NCBI GenBank assembly: GCA_030844895.1
Contig: CM061225.1
Location: 100,640,688 to 100,704,687, forward strand
Source: Ambrosia x helenae
Taxonomy: Eukaryota > Streptophyta > Magnoliopsida > Asterales > Asteraceae
Direction: 5' to 3'
Length of the DNA stretch: 64,000 bases
Shown: one piece after another, positions 46,601 through 57,377 of the stretch
Layout of the letters: every line of letters begins with the position of its first letter
How positions within the stretch are numbered: the first letter of the stretch is position 1
The notes under the pieces: generated by a model
The model's input: only the letters and a program-made list of their open reading frames with translations
The model's database searches: none
Told to the model about the DNA's origin: nothing
Position numbers and translations under genes: made by a program

Positions 46601-46754
46601 ATGATGTTGATGACTATTTGAAAATGAAGATTCGGTTTCCGCACATAAGTAGGAGTTTCGTGTTTAGAACAATCATCTGCAAGAAAATAAAAAAAAAGAT
46701 AAAAGGTATAAATATGTATAATTGAAAATTTTGATTTGGAAATAAATATTGTGG

Positions 46755-47066
46755 CTAATATTTTGTTTTTGTCATCATCGCTTGCCTTTGGCGTCTATCA
46801 CCACCATGTCGTGCCCCTTTGCTTGTTGTTCCGTCCGGTAAAACCACCAAAACAAACAACCGTGTATACCACTTCTGTTGAAGCCACCGATGGACACAAC
46901 TGACACCAACGGGCCACGACCACCACGACCAGACAATCCGATTGCAACTCTGCTTTGCACCCATCATCGTCAGCACAACCTTCACCACAAACACCAATAG
47001 GAAAACATAAATGGAAATAAGTTGACAACAATGAAACATAAATCTGAAAGAAAGGTTAGAAAGCAT
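46755..47066 (-). other. GC-richer open segment, doubtful
   Basis: Open on the minus strand in several frames. No recognised domain, and all frames look equally likely. Possibly captured DNA. Confidence 0.2.
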
Positions 47067-47345
47067 ACATGTTGATGTCGGTTGGGGGTGGGGGTGAAAG
47101 AGGTGCAGCGACAGAGAGGTGGGAGATGAGACATATGAAGGATTAGTTATCGATACAGATGAAGGTAGATGTGAGGCAAAAAAGAGTTAGGTGGCGACAC
47201 GTGTTTACGGTAAAACGCCCCACACATCTTGAGACCTACACGTACGTAAAGGAGTGTTGCTAATGACATAAATACCCTTCTTAAAATAGCTAATAACTGA
47301 AATGGCGAAGGCACTATTACTACTATTCAGCTAATAATAATAAAA

Positions 47346-47768
47346 GGGTGTTGCTAAATACACTCCCTTTATATCATTTTTACTGATTACACTCTCCCCT
47401 TAAAGTTTTTAAATAAGCATAATTAAACCTTATATATTTTTTTTTTATAGAATTTCCTCTTCTATCCTGATCTAAGTTTGTCTGAAACTATAGTAATTAA
47501 ATCATAAAGATTAAAACTAACAATATTTCAGATGGGGTTTTGTACCACCAAGATGATGACGAGATTCATGGGACGATGATGCTTCAATTATGTGATGAAG
47601 ATGATGTTCATGGGGTGAGTAACTTAAAAAGAGTTGATTACACGAAGAATATGAGTTACTAAAATGATTTTTTTAAAGTAGAAGGATAGAGTTTGATAAC
47701 TTTTAATCTGTTTTTTTAGAAGGGAGTGCAATTAGTAAAAAAAAAGGGGAATGCATTTAGCCAACCCC
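47346..47768. mobile_element. MULE-like MITE, exact 9-bp TSD
   Basis: Ends GGGTGTTGCTAAATACACTC and the complement of ATGCATTTAGCCAACCCC. TSD ATAATAAAA (47337-47345, 47769-47777), though low in complexity. Internal ATGATGACGAGATTC...GATGATGTTCATGG is GATGA-rich without a clear ORF. Confidence 0.75.
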
Positions 47769-47794
47769 ATAATAAAAAAAAAAAGACAGGCTCC

Positions 47795-47875
47795 ACAGAA
47801 TATTCGAACCTGGGTCACACCAGGTACACAACAACAATGCAACCCTCTGCACCAGTACAAGCTTTGTTATCAAGC
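47795..47875 (-). repeat. tRNA-like SINE remnant
   Basis: Minus strand GGTGCAGAGGGTTGCATTG and CCCAGGTTCGAATATTC look like a degenerate head with a box B. Confidence 0.3.
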
Positions 47876-47961
47876 TTAAACCCAATATTATTTATATTAA
47901 CAGTAGATTTACTGTTCATTTTGATTTACTGTTCAAAATGTTTATTTATTAATATTATGTA

Positions 47962-48816
47962 ATGAAATATATAGTAATATAATACAATATGACAATAGGG
48001 TTGGGTTATTCTACAAAGGCTACAAAAAATGAGAAGGGTGAGAAGGATACAAAAAACACAATAGATCATCAAATATGACACAATGAGCCACAAAATATAA
48101 CACAATGCCAAAAAATATAACACAATACTGAAGAAAAAAGACACAATGAATTGAAAAAATGACACAACGATGAAAATAAGAAAAAGACACAATGGTACAT
48201 AAAAGACACAATGATATAACGCGTATTCTACAAACTACAAGCTAAAACCCCAAAAAAACGAAGACCTGAAAACTAACGACGTAGGGTTCGATAAGACGAT
48301 TCCAATGCCGCTTGAATGAGTTCAATCGGAGTTCGTTTGATACCCTTCCTACAACTTCCTATTTTTCTTTCACTGTGTATTTGATCCTAACCCTATGACA
48401 ATATTGAAAGAGTATTGAATATGTCGTTAAATAATATTATTTAAGCTATAAGTTAGTATCCTATATTTAGGTAAGTAATTTTCAACGTGTAAAAAAACCT
48501 TGAGAATCAACACGCGACGTTATGTGGCTCATGAAGGAATGCAAGAAAATGCGTCCAACGATATCTAAAATTTTGGATGTGAAAACATACAAGGGTTATA
48601 CATGCTTACACTGTACCCAGTGTAATATGCTTTATAACATTTTTTTAATATATCAATATTATACTCAATTTAAGATTAAAAATATATGTTATATTTTATG
48701 GTGTAAAATTCTAAAATAAGAAAAGAAAGTTTAAAAAGTAATTTACCTTTAAAAATGACTGGAAAAAAAAATCAACAGACGGTGACTATTATCCCTCTAT
48801 GCCACAAGTTACATTA
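47962..48816 (+). repeat. Repeat R, copy C (continued)
   Basis: TGAAATATATAGTAATA... continues R, is cut at 47997-48394 by a MITE, and resumes through GTTAGTATCCTATATTTAGG and TTCAACGTGTAAAAAAACC to the TTA target at 48814-48816. Confidence 0.65.
47997..48394. mobile_element. MITE with ATGACAAT TSD
   Basis: Ends AGGGTTGGGTTATTC and the complement of TTTGATCCTAACCCT. TSD ATGACAAT exact (47989-47996, 48395-48402); a 10-bp TSD is also possible if the element starts at GGG. Internal ACACAATG words recur. Removing it restores repeat R. Confidence 0.75.
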
Positions 48817-48940
48817 GACCGCTTGGAATAGGGGTGTGAAAGAGGGGAGGGCAAGCCTCTCCATGCCACCTACACCACCCCTCCATCAATTTGTGCCAGT
48901 GCTGCCTTATGGGGTGGCACAAAGTCCATGCCCCACCCCC

Positions 48941-49688
48941 TATGACACCCGTTGGATTTTCAGGTTAAGATTCGTACACCTACTCACCATTTTATTAATT
49001 CCAGTTATGCATTAGACATTTTATTACAATTCATGTGTCACCCCGAGTCTAGCAAGGCCCATAATAGTTTAGGAATCATTTCAATAACATGTTTACCCGG
49101 GCATTCATGAAACATTTTATGAATGCTCAACACATAAAATCATAGAATCTCACCATTCATTAATGGAATTCTCAAAACATATGTACCATGAGTTAACAAA
49201 TCAATTCAACATATGTTAAAGGGGAATTAACACTTGACATACTATGTGAATAACACAATATCAATAACATTTCACAATTTCATATCTATGTTATCAATGC
49301 TAAAGCACAAGGACACTCACACACTCACACATACCAATCGATTTTACAAGTGTGTAGATTAAATGTGTTCGAAAAACATATGTACAAACACACACATATT
49401 ATTCAATCGGCTTAGACAAGAACACAAGTGATAACATGGGTTATCCACGAGATGAACATTATATATATGTGCCTACATGTCCCATGCAATGTCAATATGG
49501 ATGCTAACAATAACAATAACAAAACCATACACATGCTTAAACACATATGACAATGTATATATATATATATATATGTATGCGTATATGTTTGTGTGTTGGG
49601 ATAAAACAAGATCAATCTAGATACACTCATACATATATACATACGACCACACATACATCCAAGAGAGATATTATAGACAAACGATGAA

Positions 49689-49719
<31 letters not shown>

Positions 49720-50027
49720 TACACGATGCACACACACACATCCAACTCAAAACACTTATCCAAATACTCACATAATCCTATGTATTATACCAATGAAGGA
49801 CTTTGAACATTCCAATCCATGATCCCATGTGTTTTGACCTTCTATTTTGATCCCTGCATGTTCCCTAGGATGGGCTAAGGGCCGCCCTACATGCACACCA
49901 AAACACAACTCAACTTCTTGCACTAGAAGGCAACTAGCTTTTCCGATCACTAGGATCCATGAACTTTGACTTACCATAATCATCAATCAATCACTACTAA
50001 GCCTCTATCTCTATCTTTCTATCTCTC

Positions 50028-50065
<38 letters not shown>

Positions 50066-52103
50066 CTATATAGTGAGTTCAAGATGCCAAACCTTTCACA
50101 CATCAAACACTTAGACACATTAACAAACCAAACTCTCTAATTCACTCTCCCTTGATATCGGCTGAACCCAAACCCCATACCCGAGCCTATTCACGATCTC
50201 TAACCCCCAACCAAGTCACATCTGAGTTCAAAACGAAGTTGTGGAGGCTACATTGTGAAGAGTAGACTCAATCTCGACCCATTGCCCTTGTTCTAATCGG
50301 TCTACACTTGGTAAGTCCACTTATGTTTATTTCTTTCTAATATAGTTGATACCATTCGATACATGTTCACCCAGTCCTTTGATACACACGTACACTTCAA
50401 AAACACGAGCACACCATGAAAACAACCGACCAAAGCACTTAGATATGGTAACAAGCACCTATATACATACACGCATACACATTCCTATATAGTATGCATA
50501 CCACACGTTAGGGCTGGCAAATCGTGTCCCTAACAGGTTAACAGGTCTCTGACGCGCGCGAACAAATAAGTTCTAAACATGAACACGACTCGTTTAACTC
50601 ATTTATATCTCATGTTTATAACACAGTTTTATGTTTTATGTACCAAAAAAGGGAAATTAAAGATTTTTGCCTCTTAATTCTAAGTATTAAAAAAAGTCAA
50701 AAAATCAAATAGTGTACTTTTCAGTCAAACAGGTCTTATCGTGTCTTAACAGGTTACCCATTGCCAGCCCTACCACACGTAAATACTTGAATGTGGACCT
50801 CTATATACTCGTATACATACCACGAGTGTGTGTACGAGGGTATAGAGTCGAGTAGAGGCCACAAAAACCATTTTTTGAAACTCAAAATGTAACATACATG
50901 AAATGGTGATTTTAGGAACATGTGTTAAAAACCGGAAAAACATATGTTAAATGAGCTTTAATGGAAAACGTTTGGCAAAACATATGTTAATAACCAAGGT
51001 ATATGTGTTAACTAAAGTAAAACATGAGTAAATGACATTTTTACACAAGGAAGGCCTGAAACATATGTTAATATGTCACATTTGGTACAAATGAGTAACA
51101 CACACATCATATGGTAATATACAGAACCCAAGACATCGATTTTGTCACGCAATGGTTAATCATAGTCACAAATAATGACAAAAACGAGCTTTTCCAACAC
51201 ATACAGTGTGTGACATGTATGGACAGCCTTACAAAACACAATACATAAACATACAAGTCGGGTGAACAATTGCATGGTAAATAGTACACCACATAGACTT
51301 AAGTTGTCCTTATTCGAAATGTAGGGCACTTTTGTTCAGACATTCCCACGTCAGACTCAGTCTATTGTAGCATTCAGACATCAGGTGAGTTCTCACGACC
51401 CTATTTTACTGTTTTCATACTTTTTTGGGGGGAATAACATGCGTACAAGTTCAATTACATTTTTTACTATTATGTGAACATGAGACAAAAAGGTTCAAAG
51501 TACTCATAAGCCCTCGTGCCATACATTTTACTGTAACCATTAGCTATGGACTTAGCCATGAAACATCGGAATAGATCTATTGGGTTGACACCCCCACTCT
51601 TGGTTAGTCGCTCTAACCGGATGACAGATATCAAAAGAGTGCCTGTATTTCACATTACATTCATTGTCTTTAGTGTACAATGGGCGAGGCACAACATTCG
51701 TCAAGGTTTGCTTATGGGCTCATCATAGTCACATAATGATTATTGTCTTAGCTAGGAAATGATCCTGTCACCCATGGTTTACATAGAATCCAAAACCCAT
51801 GACCTCACCAACTTAATTGTTGACATATTTTATTTGCATGTTTTTCAGGCAAATAAATCAAGCATCATGGAACTTGGAGTCGCGCACGAGCATCTCGGGG
51901 ATATCTTGAACCTTGTTTTGATTAAATGATTTTAGACAATATCATTTTAACTATGGTTCTTAAGACAATGTTTTGGTCGTTTTCGTTAAACACTGCCGCC
52001 TTTTAATATATCCCTTATTTATGAAATTGATGCTTGCGTGACTTGTGTGCTTGAAAACCCTTCGAAGTTACATCTCGCGTTTCCGTCTTGACGGGGTGTG
52101 ACA
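48941..52103 (+). mobile_element. Candidate solo LTR (3.2 kb)
   Basis: The right end GACGGGGTGTGACA is followed by ACCCC (52104-52108). The left end is TATGACACCCG, preceded by ACCCC plus one C. This implies a 5-bp TSD with one base of slippage and a mutated TG start. A CT tract and CGGCTATATAGTGAG (50037-50078) resemble an LTR promoter. No gag/pol. A hAT MITE is nested at 50509. Confidence 0.55.
50509..50772. mobile_element. hAT MITE (TAGGGCTGGCA family), exact TSD
   Basis: TAGGGCTGGCAAAT and the complement of ATTGCCAGCCCTA, with 8-bp TSD CCACACGT on both sides (50501-50508, 50773-50780). Subterminal AACAGGT and CACGA words. Family member of 6958-7345. Confidence 0.9.
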
Positions 52104-52319
52104 ACCCCTTAATGGTGTGTCTTGATTGGTTGTTTTTGTCCCTTGGCATTGCACTCCTTGCCTTTCACCACCCCTCGTTTTTTTCTACGTAGAAGACAAC
52201 TCTTTGCCTATGTGACACCTATATAGCAGTGTAAAAGCCCCTTATCTTTATGAACTTCCTCTAGTCTTATTCATTAATCAACCGTTGAGATCTATTCTTA
52301 CACTTTTCTTGGAGTTTTG

Positions 52320-53882
52320 AGGTTTTTTACTTGTATGTTCAGCTTCCAGTTCAATAATCCGTGAATCTTTAGAAGAAGCATTCTCAGTCAAAGAAACAAT
52401 CTTGTCAAGATAACCCTTGATGTTAGAATTTTTCTCATTAATCTCCTAATCCTTATGTTCAATCATCTGTAGCAGCTGACTTTTAGATTTTTGAAGCTCT
52501 GATGCTTCCAGTGAAAGTCGCTCAATCTCACCATCTTTACCAATCTAAACAAAAGCAATTAAATCAGAATTCAAACAGATAAAAACAGTTTTTAAGCAAT
52601 ATTCCAACTTACAAGGGAATAAGTACTTATGAAGCACAAATCTATCATTCAGCGTTAGTTTTCTTAAGTTCTGAAACTTCAAGAATTAAGATTTAATTTA
52701 TTATTACCCACTCCTTGAAATTTTGAATCGCAAACTACTTGAAAAGAACTTTAACTTCTAAAAGCTGCTAAAAGAACATAACTACAAACAAATAAGACCA
52801 AAAAGTATACCAATTCTAATTACTAGAGATATTGACAAAGGCTAGTAGACCCCAAATGACTTCAGATGATATTCATAACTGCAAGTCTGTAAGTTGAAGC
52901 TAACAAAGATAATTCCAAAGCATCAAAGGTGATATTGCCTGAAACATATATAAAAATACAATGCATACCACACAATTCCTTCCATTTCTAGTTGTACAAA
53001 TCTAAGCCAACAACATGATTCCTTTAAAAACCTATCCACATTTAAATGCATACTAAAAGTATACCGATTCCAAACAAGCATCAAGAACCACACAACAACA
53101 CACAATGCCTAGCCTCCAATCAGTCGCCGATTAATCGCTAGTCGGAGATTCACCTAGTCATTTTCATCTAATCAGCCAAATAATCGCTAGGTGGTCAAAA
53201 ATGGTCAAAAGCAATCCTAATAAGCCAAAAATCGGTGACAATCAAGAAACTCCAGACAAAACCTGTAGACTCCGGCGATTAATCCTATCTACTTAAAAAT
53301 ATTAGTCGACGAAAGGGTTAAAACATGTCTGCTTACAGAAATTATATATAAATTATGTGTGAGTATATATATAATAAAAAGAAAATACTCAAATAGCATC
53401 TCAATAAGCTCAACAAGTTACACCAAACTAAACGTAACAAAACATTATAAATTTATACCTAACAAACCTATCCACTATTTACACCTTCGTTTATTATAAC
53501 AATGCCAAAAAAACATATATATACATGTATGTATGTGTATGTATATATATAGAGAGAGAGAGAGAAAGAGAGAAAGAACTACTACCGATTGAAGATAAAT
53601 TTGGTGTTTATCAGCTTGAATCTACGCAACCTCCGACAGACGTTCTTCTAAACCAGAACTAAGTTGTGAACACTGTGCTTGTTGTAACGTATCGAATTCC
53701 GATTTAAGAGAAACATACTTCTGTTCGAGAACCGAGCACGTTTGTTCGGCGGTAATGGATGATGCATCGTGTTGAGCTTTTTGATTGTGGAGTTGTGTGA
53801 TGTAAGCATCGGCTTTCTGTGAGATTAATGATGGATCATGGGAGAAACAAGCGTAGTCTTCGTCTGATAAGAACAGAGGCAT
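52320..53882 (-). pseudogene. NUCLEAR POREANCHOR (NUA/TPR) 5' fragment
   Basis: NUA is the plant TPR/Mlp coiled-coil protein of the nuclear pore basket, normally about 2000 aa. Exon 1 (53586-53882) starts MPLFLSDEDYACFSHD and continues SSITAEQTCSVLEQKYVSLK and SGLEERLSEVA. An in-frame TAG then precedes IQADKHQIYLQS. Exon 2 (from 52544 downward) gives IGKDGEIERLSLEASELQKS, a second stop in EHKD*EINEKN, then KGYLDKIVSLTENAS. The exon border between QS and IGKDGE matches the expected protein order. Homology ends near 52320. With two stops and over 1800 residues missing it is a duplicated 5' gene fragment. Its upstream flank (53883-54060) is probably the copied 5' UTR/promoter. Confidence 0.85.
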
Positions 53883-54148
53883 TGCGTCTATGGAGTGACT
53901 GGTGATCGATGGATTATAGAGGATTGTAAAAGAATGGTGTTGAAACCGTAATCATGAAGGCATGGAGCGAGTAGGAGACGAGAAAGCGTAAGGAAAATAT
54001 GAGAGGGTTTTGGAGGGAGAGAACATGCTTTAAAGACGGGGAAACTGAAAAGCCCTAATTATTATTCCAAGGGTGGCGGTTTCGAAACACGGAATTTTCG
54101 TTTTGATTGCCGATAGGAGCGGGAACGAGCCGAGCCTCAGGTTAACGA

Positions 54149-54188
54149 TGCTTGAGCTTGAGCTTGAGCTTGAGCTTGAGCTTGAGCT
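54149..54188 (+). repeat. GAGCTT hexanucleotide repeat
   Basis: Seven tandem GAGCTT-type units, extended by degenerate AGCTCG words to about 54320. It codes for nothing credible. Confidence 0.8.
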
Positions 54189-54795
54189 CGTTTTATTTAT
54201 GCGAACTCGAGATGGAGCTTGTTTCACTAATGAGAACTCAAGCTCGGATCAGTTCGAATTTTGTTTATAAAACCCTAGCTTGGTTTGTGAGTCGTTTTTT
54301 AAGCTCGAATTTGGCTCGCTATTATTTATTACAGTTCACAACCCACTCCGATCATGTAAAGCTACGATGCCATAGTTTACATGTTTTACGGTTCAAGCAT
54401 AAATTATACAAAAAATGATAAATTTATTTTATTAATATAAGGTAGGCTCTACTACAATATCGTGTCATGTGTCTATATATAATGAACGACATACCAAACT
54501 CGATTTAGTTTTGTGTAGTTTTGTTTTTAGTCCAAGTTTCCATCTTGGTTCATCCCTTCCCCATCTACCAAACTTGATTTAGTCATATGTAGTTTTGTGT
54601 TTACTCCAAGTTTTCGTCTTGGTTCATCCCTTCACCACGTACCAAACTTGATTTAGTTTTGTGTTTGATCCATTGAAAACGAACAACATAAAAGAACGTT
54701 GACGTTTTCCTAACGGGGCTTGCCCTGATGGGCGTTTTGGTTAATTTACATTCCTTAGGTTTTTTTGTTCGTTTAAACAAACACGTAAACTTTTA

Positions 54796-54850
<55 letters not shown>

Positions 54851-54851
<1 letters not shown>

Positions 54852-55209
54852 GGGGAAATATCCGGTACAAATAGCTTTTTTGGTAAGAAGTGTGAGAATC
54901 AAAGGGGGTATTTTTTTTTTCAAAATTTTTTTTCCCCGTATTGTTAAACATGTATTATAGTATTGAAAACTAAAAAAAAAAATGGTGTAGAGTAATTACA
55001 TAATTACTCTAGTGTAAACTAATGTATTTACCTTAATGACGTAATTACACTAAAAAAAATTTTTTTTTAATTTTTTTTGTATTATTCATCTAGAAAGAAT
55101 GTTTAAGCACATGGGAAAAAAAAATTCTAAAAAAAAAAAAAAAAATTTTTTTACCTCCTTTGATTCTCACAGTTCTTACAAAAAAACTATATGTATTTGA
55201 TCTTTACTC

Positions 55210-55210
<1 letters not shown>
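54851..55210. mobile_element. MITE inserted in an (ATT)n microsatellite
   Basis: Inverted subterminal TGTGAGAATCAAAGG / CCTTTGATTCTCACAG and TTTTTTGGTAAGAA / TTCTTACAAAAAAA. (ATT)n flanks both sides (54798-54850, 55211-55273), so one array was split and the TSD cannot be read. Confidence 0.7.
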
Positions 55211-55275
<65 letters not shown>

Positions 55276-55375
55276 TCGTAGACATCATTTTAAATATAGA
55301 TATGTAATCATAAACTTTAACTAATAATTTCATTTATCCTCAAAATACACACAAAAAAAATGATGAGTTTGGAGT

Positions 55376-57244
55376 TCAACTTGATCTATCTTCTGTTGAA
55401 TATTCACCCTCAAATAGCCTCTCCCTTGCCTTCATTGCCTGTACCCATTAACCAGACTCATTAGCTGACCACATAAATACTAGACCTTACCATAAACATT
55501 TTTATATATTTTTACTTGAAAATGTTGTCTGTGTTTCCTTACATAGTGTATCAAATATGTAGATGCCAAAACATTTATGACGATACGCGAACATTTGTTT
55601 CGCGTATTTCATATGAATTATACCCGAGAAAAGGCAATACCTGTTTTTCATAATTGGTACAAACTGTAACCACTGAAAGTAGAACAACTTGAATGATGGC
55701 ACCAACTAATATCCCTATCCACAAGCCCACTCCTCTAAGTGACGTGCGAAACCCCAATAGAGCAGCAACCGGGATTCCAGCAAGATAATATGCTGCAAGA
55801 TTAGCGTACGCTGCTAAATGCTGCCATCCCACGCCCCTTGCAACGCCTGTTTCATTAATAAACAACAAACCTTAATGTTTATAGTTTAAAACACACATGT
55901 GTGCGCGGACAAAAACATGCGCGTAACAGATAACAAATGTAAAAAGGATGAGTAGGTGTTGTAACCTGAAAGGGCTCCCTGTATGCTATCCATTATAATG
56001 TTTAAACAAAGCAAGGGAACCATTTTTGTGACATAATCAACGACTTCCTTCTCATTTGTGAAAATGTATCCGAAAACATTCCTACTTGCAAAAACAGTTG
56101 TGCTGACTATAGCTGTCTCGACGACTGACATGATGATAATGGCTTGGACGGCCACACGCGCCCCCTTTGGATTCCCTGCTCCTAGTTCATTTGAAACTCT
56201 AGTGCTGGAAAAGAAAGGCGGCCACATCATCAATATTGGCATACCATGGTTTAAAAAACACTTGAGGCGTGCGCCAAAAAAACGAGTCTGAGGCGCACCT
56301 CACGGGGTCTAGTCTGTACATACGCCTCTAAGGGCTGAGGCGCCAAGAAAATGTGCGCCTTAGGGTGCGCCTTAGGTGGTTTAGGGTGTTTTTATGTGTT
56401 TTTTTATATGTTTTAGACTTTTTGGGTCGATTATTTTATTTTTGATGTATGTTTTTATGTTTTAGACTTATCTGGGTCAATTATTTTTATGTTTTATAAG
56501 ACCCCCGTAGTGGGGCGTTTTTTTTTTCAAAATTTTAGTAAAATAGCGCCCCCAACACCGGAACAGGGGGCGCCATTTTTAAAAAAGTGGGTAGGGCGGT
56601 ATATAAATAACGCCGATGACAAAATGCAACACCCAATCAAATGTTGACACGTGGCAAAGGCTTCAAATCAAACGGTCAAAATTTTGACCGTTGGGGCACA
56701 ATTAATTTTGAACGGTAATTTTTTTGTGAAGTGTATATATACACACAATTTTTATAAAAACACAAACACAACTTTACACAACCAAAACTAAAAACCACAC
56801 CACAACACAATCTAAATACAAAACATGTATCCATATGGTTCACCGTTCGGGTCCCGGGTCGACCCGGTGCGAGGCCAAACACTAATACTCCGCTGCCACC
56901 CAATTGGGGCGAGTTTGACGTGAACACAATGCAATACACGCAACTTCTTGGCATGCCCGGTCAATTTTATCCGGGCCCAAACATGCCCGCTCATTTTTTT
57001 CCTCCACCAAACTATGTCCAACCTTCTCAAGAGGAGCCCGATTCCGTACCAGAAACTCAAGACGAACCCGAGGGTTCTCAACGGGGGCGCGGGCGCGGGA
57101 GACGCTCGCATAAAAAGAAAGACGTTACCGCTCCTCGTCAAAAAAAGCAACAGGAACGTTGGGAAAGAGATGAGGAGTTCAAGTTAGCGCGAGCCTGGCT
57201 CGACATATCCGAGGACCCGGAAGTTGGTTAGTATTTTTTTTTGT

Positions 57245-57291
<47 letters not shown>

Positions 57292-57318
57292 AAAATGTTG
57301 GTTTAGTATTTTTTTTTG

Positions 57319-57377
<59 letters not shown>

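Larger units (their letters stand above)
44367..47961 (-). mobile_element. Helitron with exon-like cargo (3.6 kb)
   Basis: The minus-strand 3' end has the hairpin GACGCGCAGCGCGCGTC (44381-44397), then ATCAATACCACTAG and host T. The right limit is set by resumption of repeat R (AACAGTAA | TGAAATATATAG, as uninterrupted in copy B). The 5' end reads TTACATAATATTAATAAA rather than TC. Contains a 423-bp MULE-like element and several minus-strand exon-like pieces. Confidence 0.6.
48817..52210 (+). mobile_element. Third Harbinger-like element, split by an LTR
   Basis: Begins GACCGCTTGGAATAGGGGTG after TTA and has GGGCAAG/CACCACCCCT-type GC-rich ends like the other two. The right part lies at 52104-52200 (ATTGCACTCCTTGCCTTTC, CACCACCCCTCG), but the exact right terminus is not found. 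No ORF remains. Confidence 0.45.

Noticed and set aside
54030..54418. ORFs of Glu-Leu/Ser-Leu repeats
   Set aside because: They are the translation of the GAGCTT hexanucleotide repeat.
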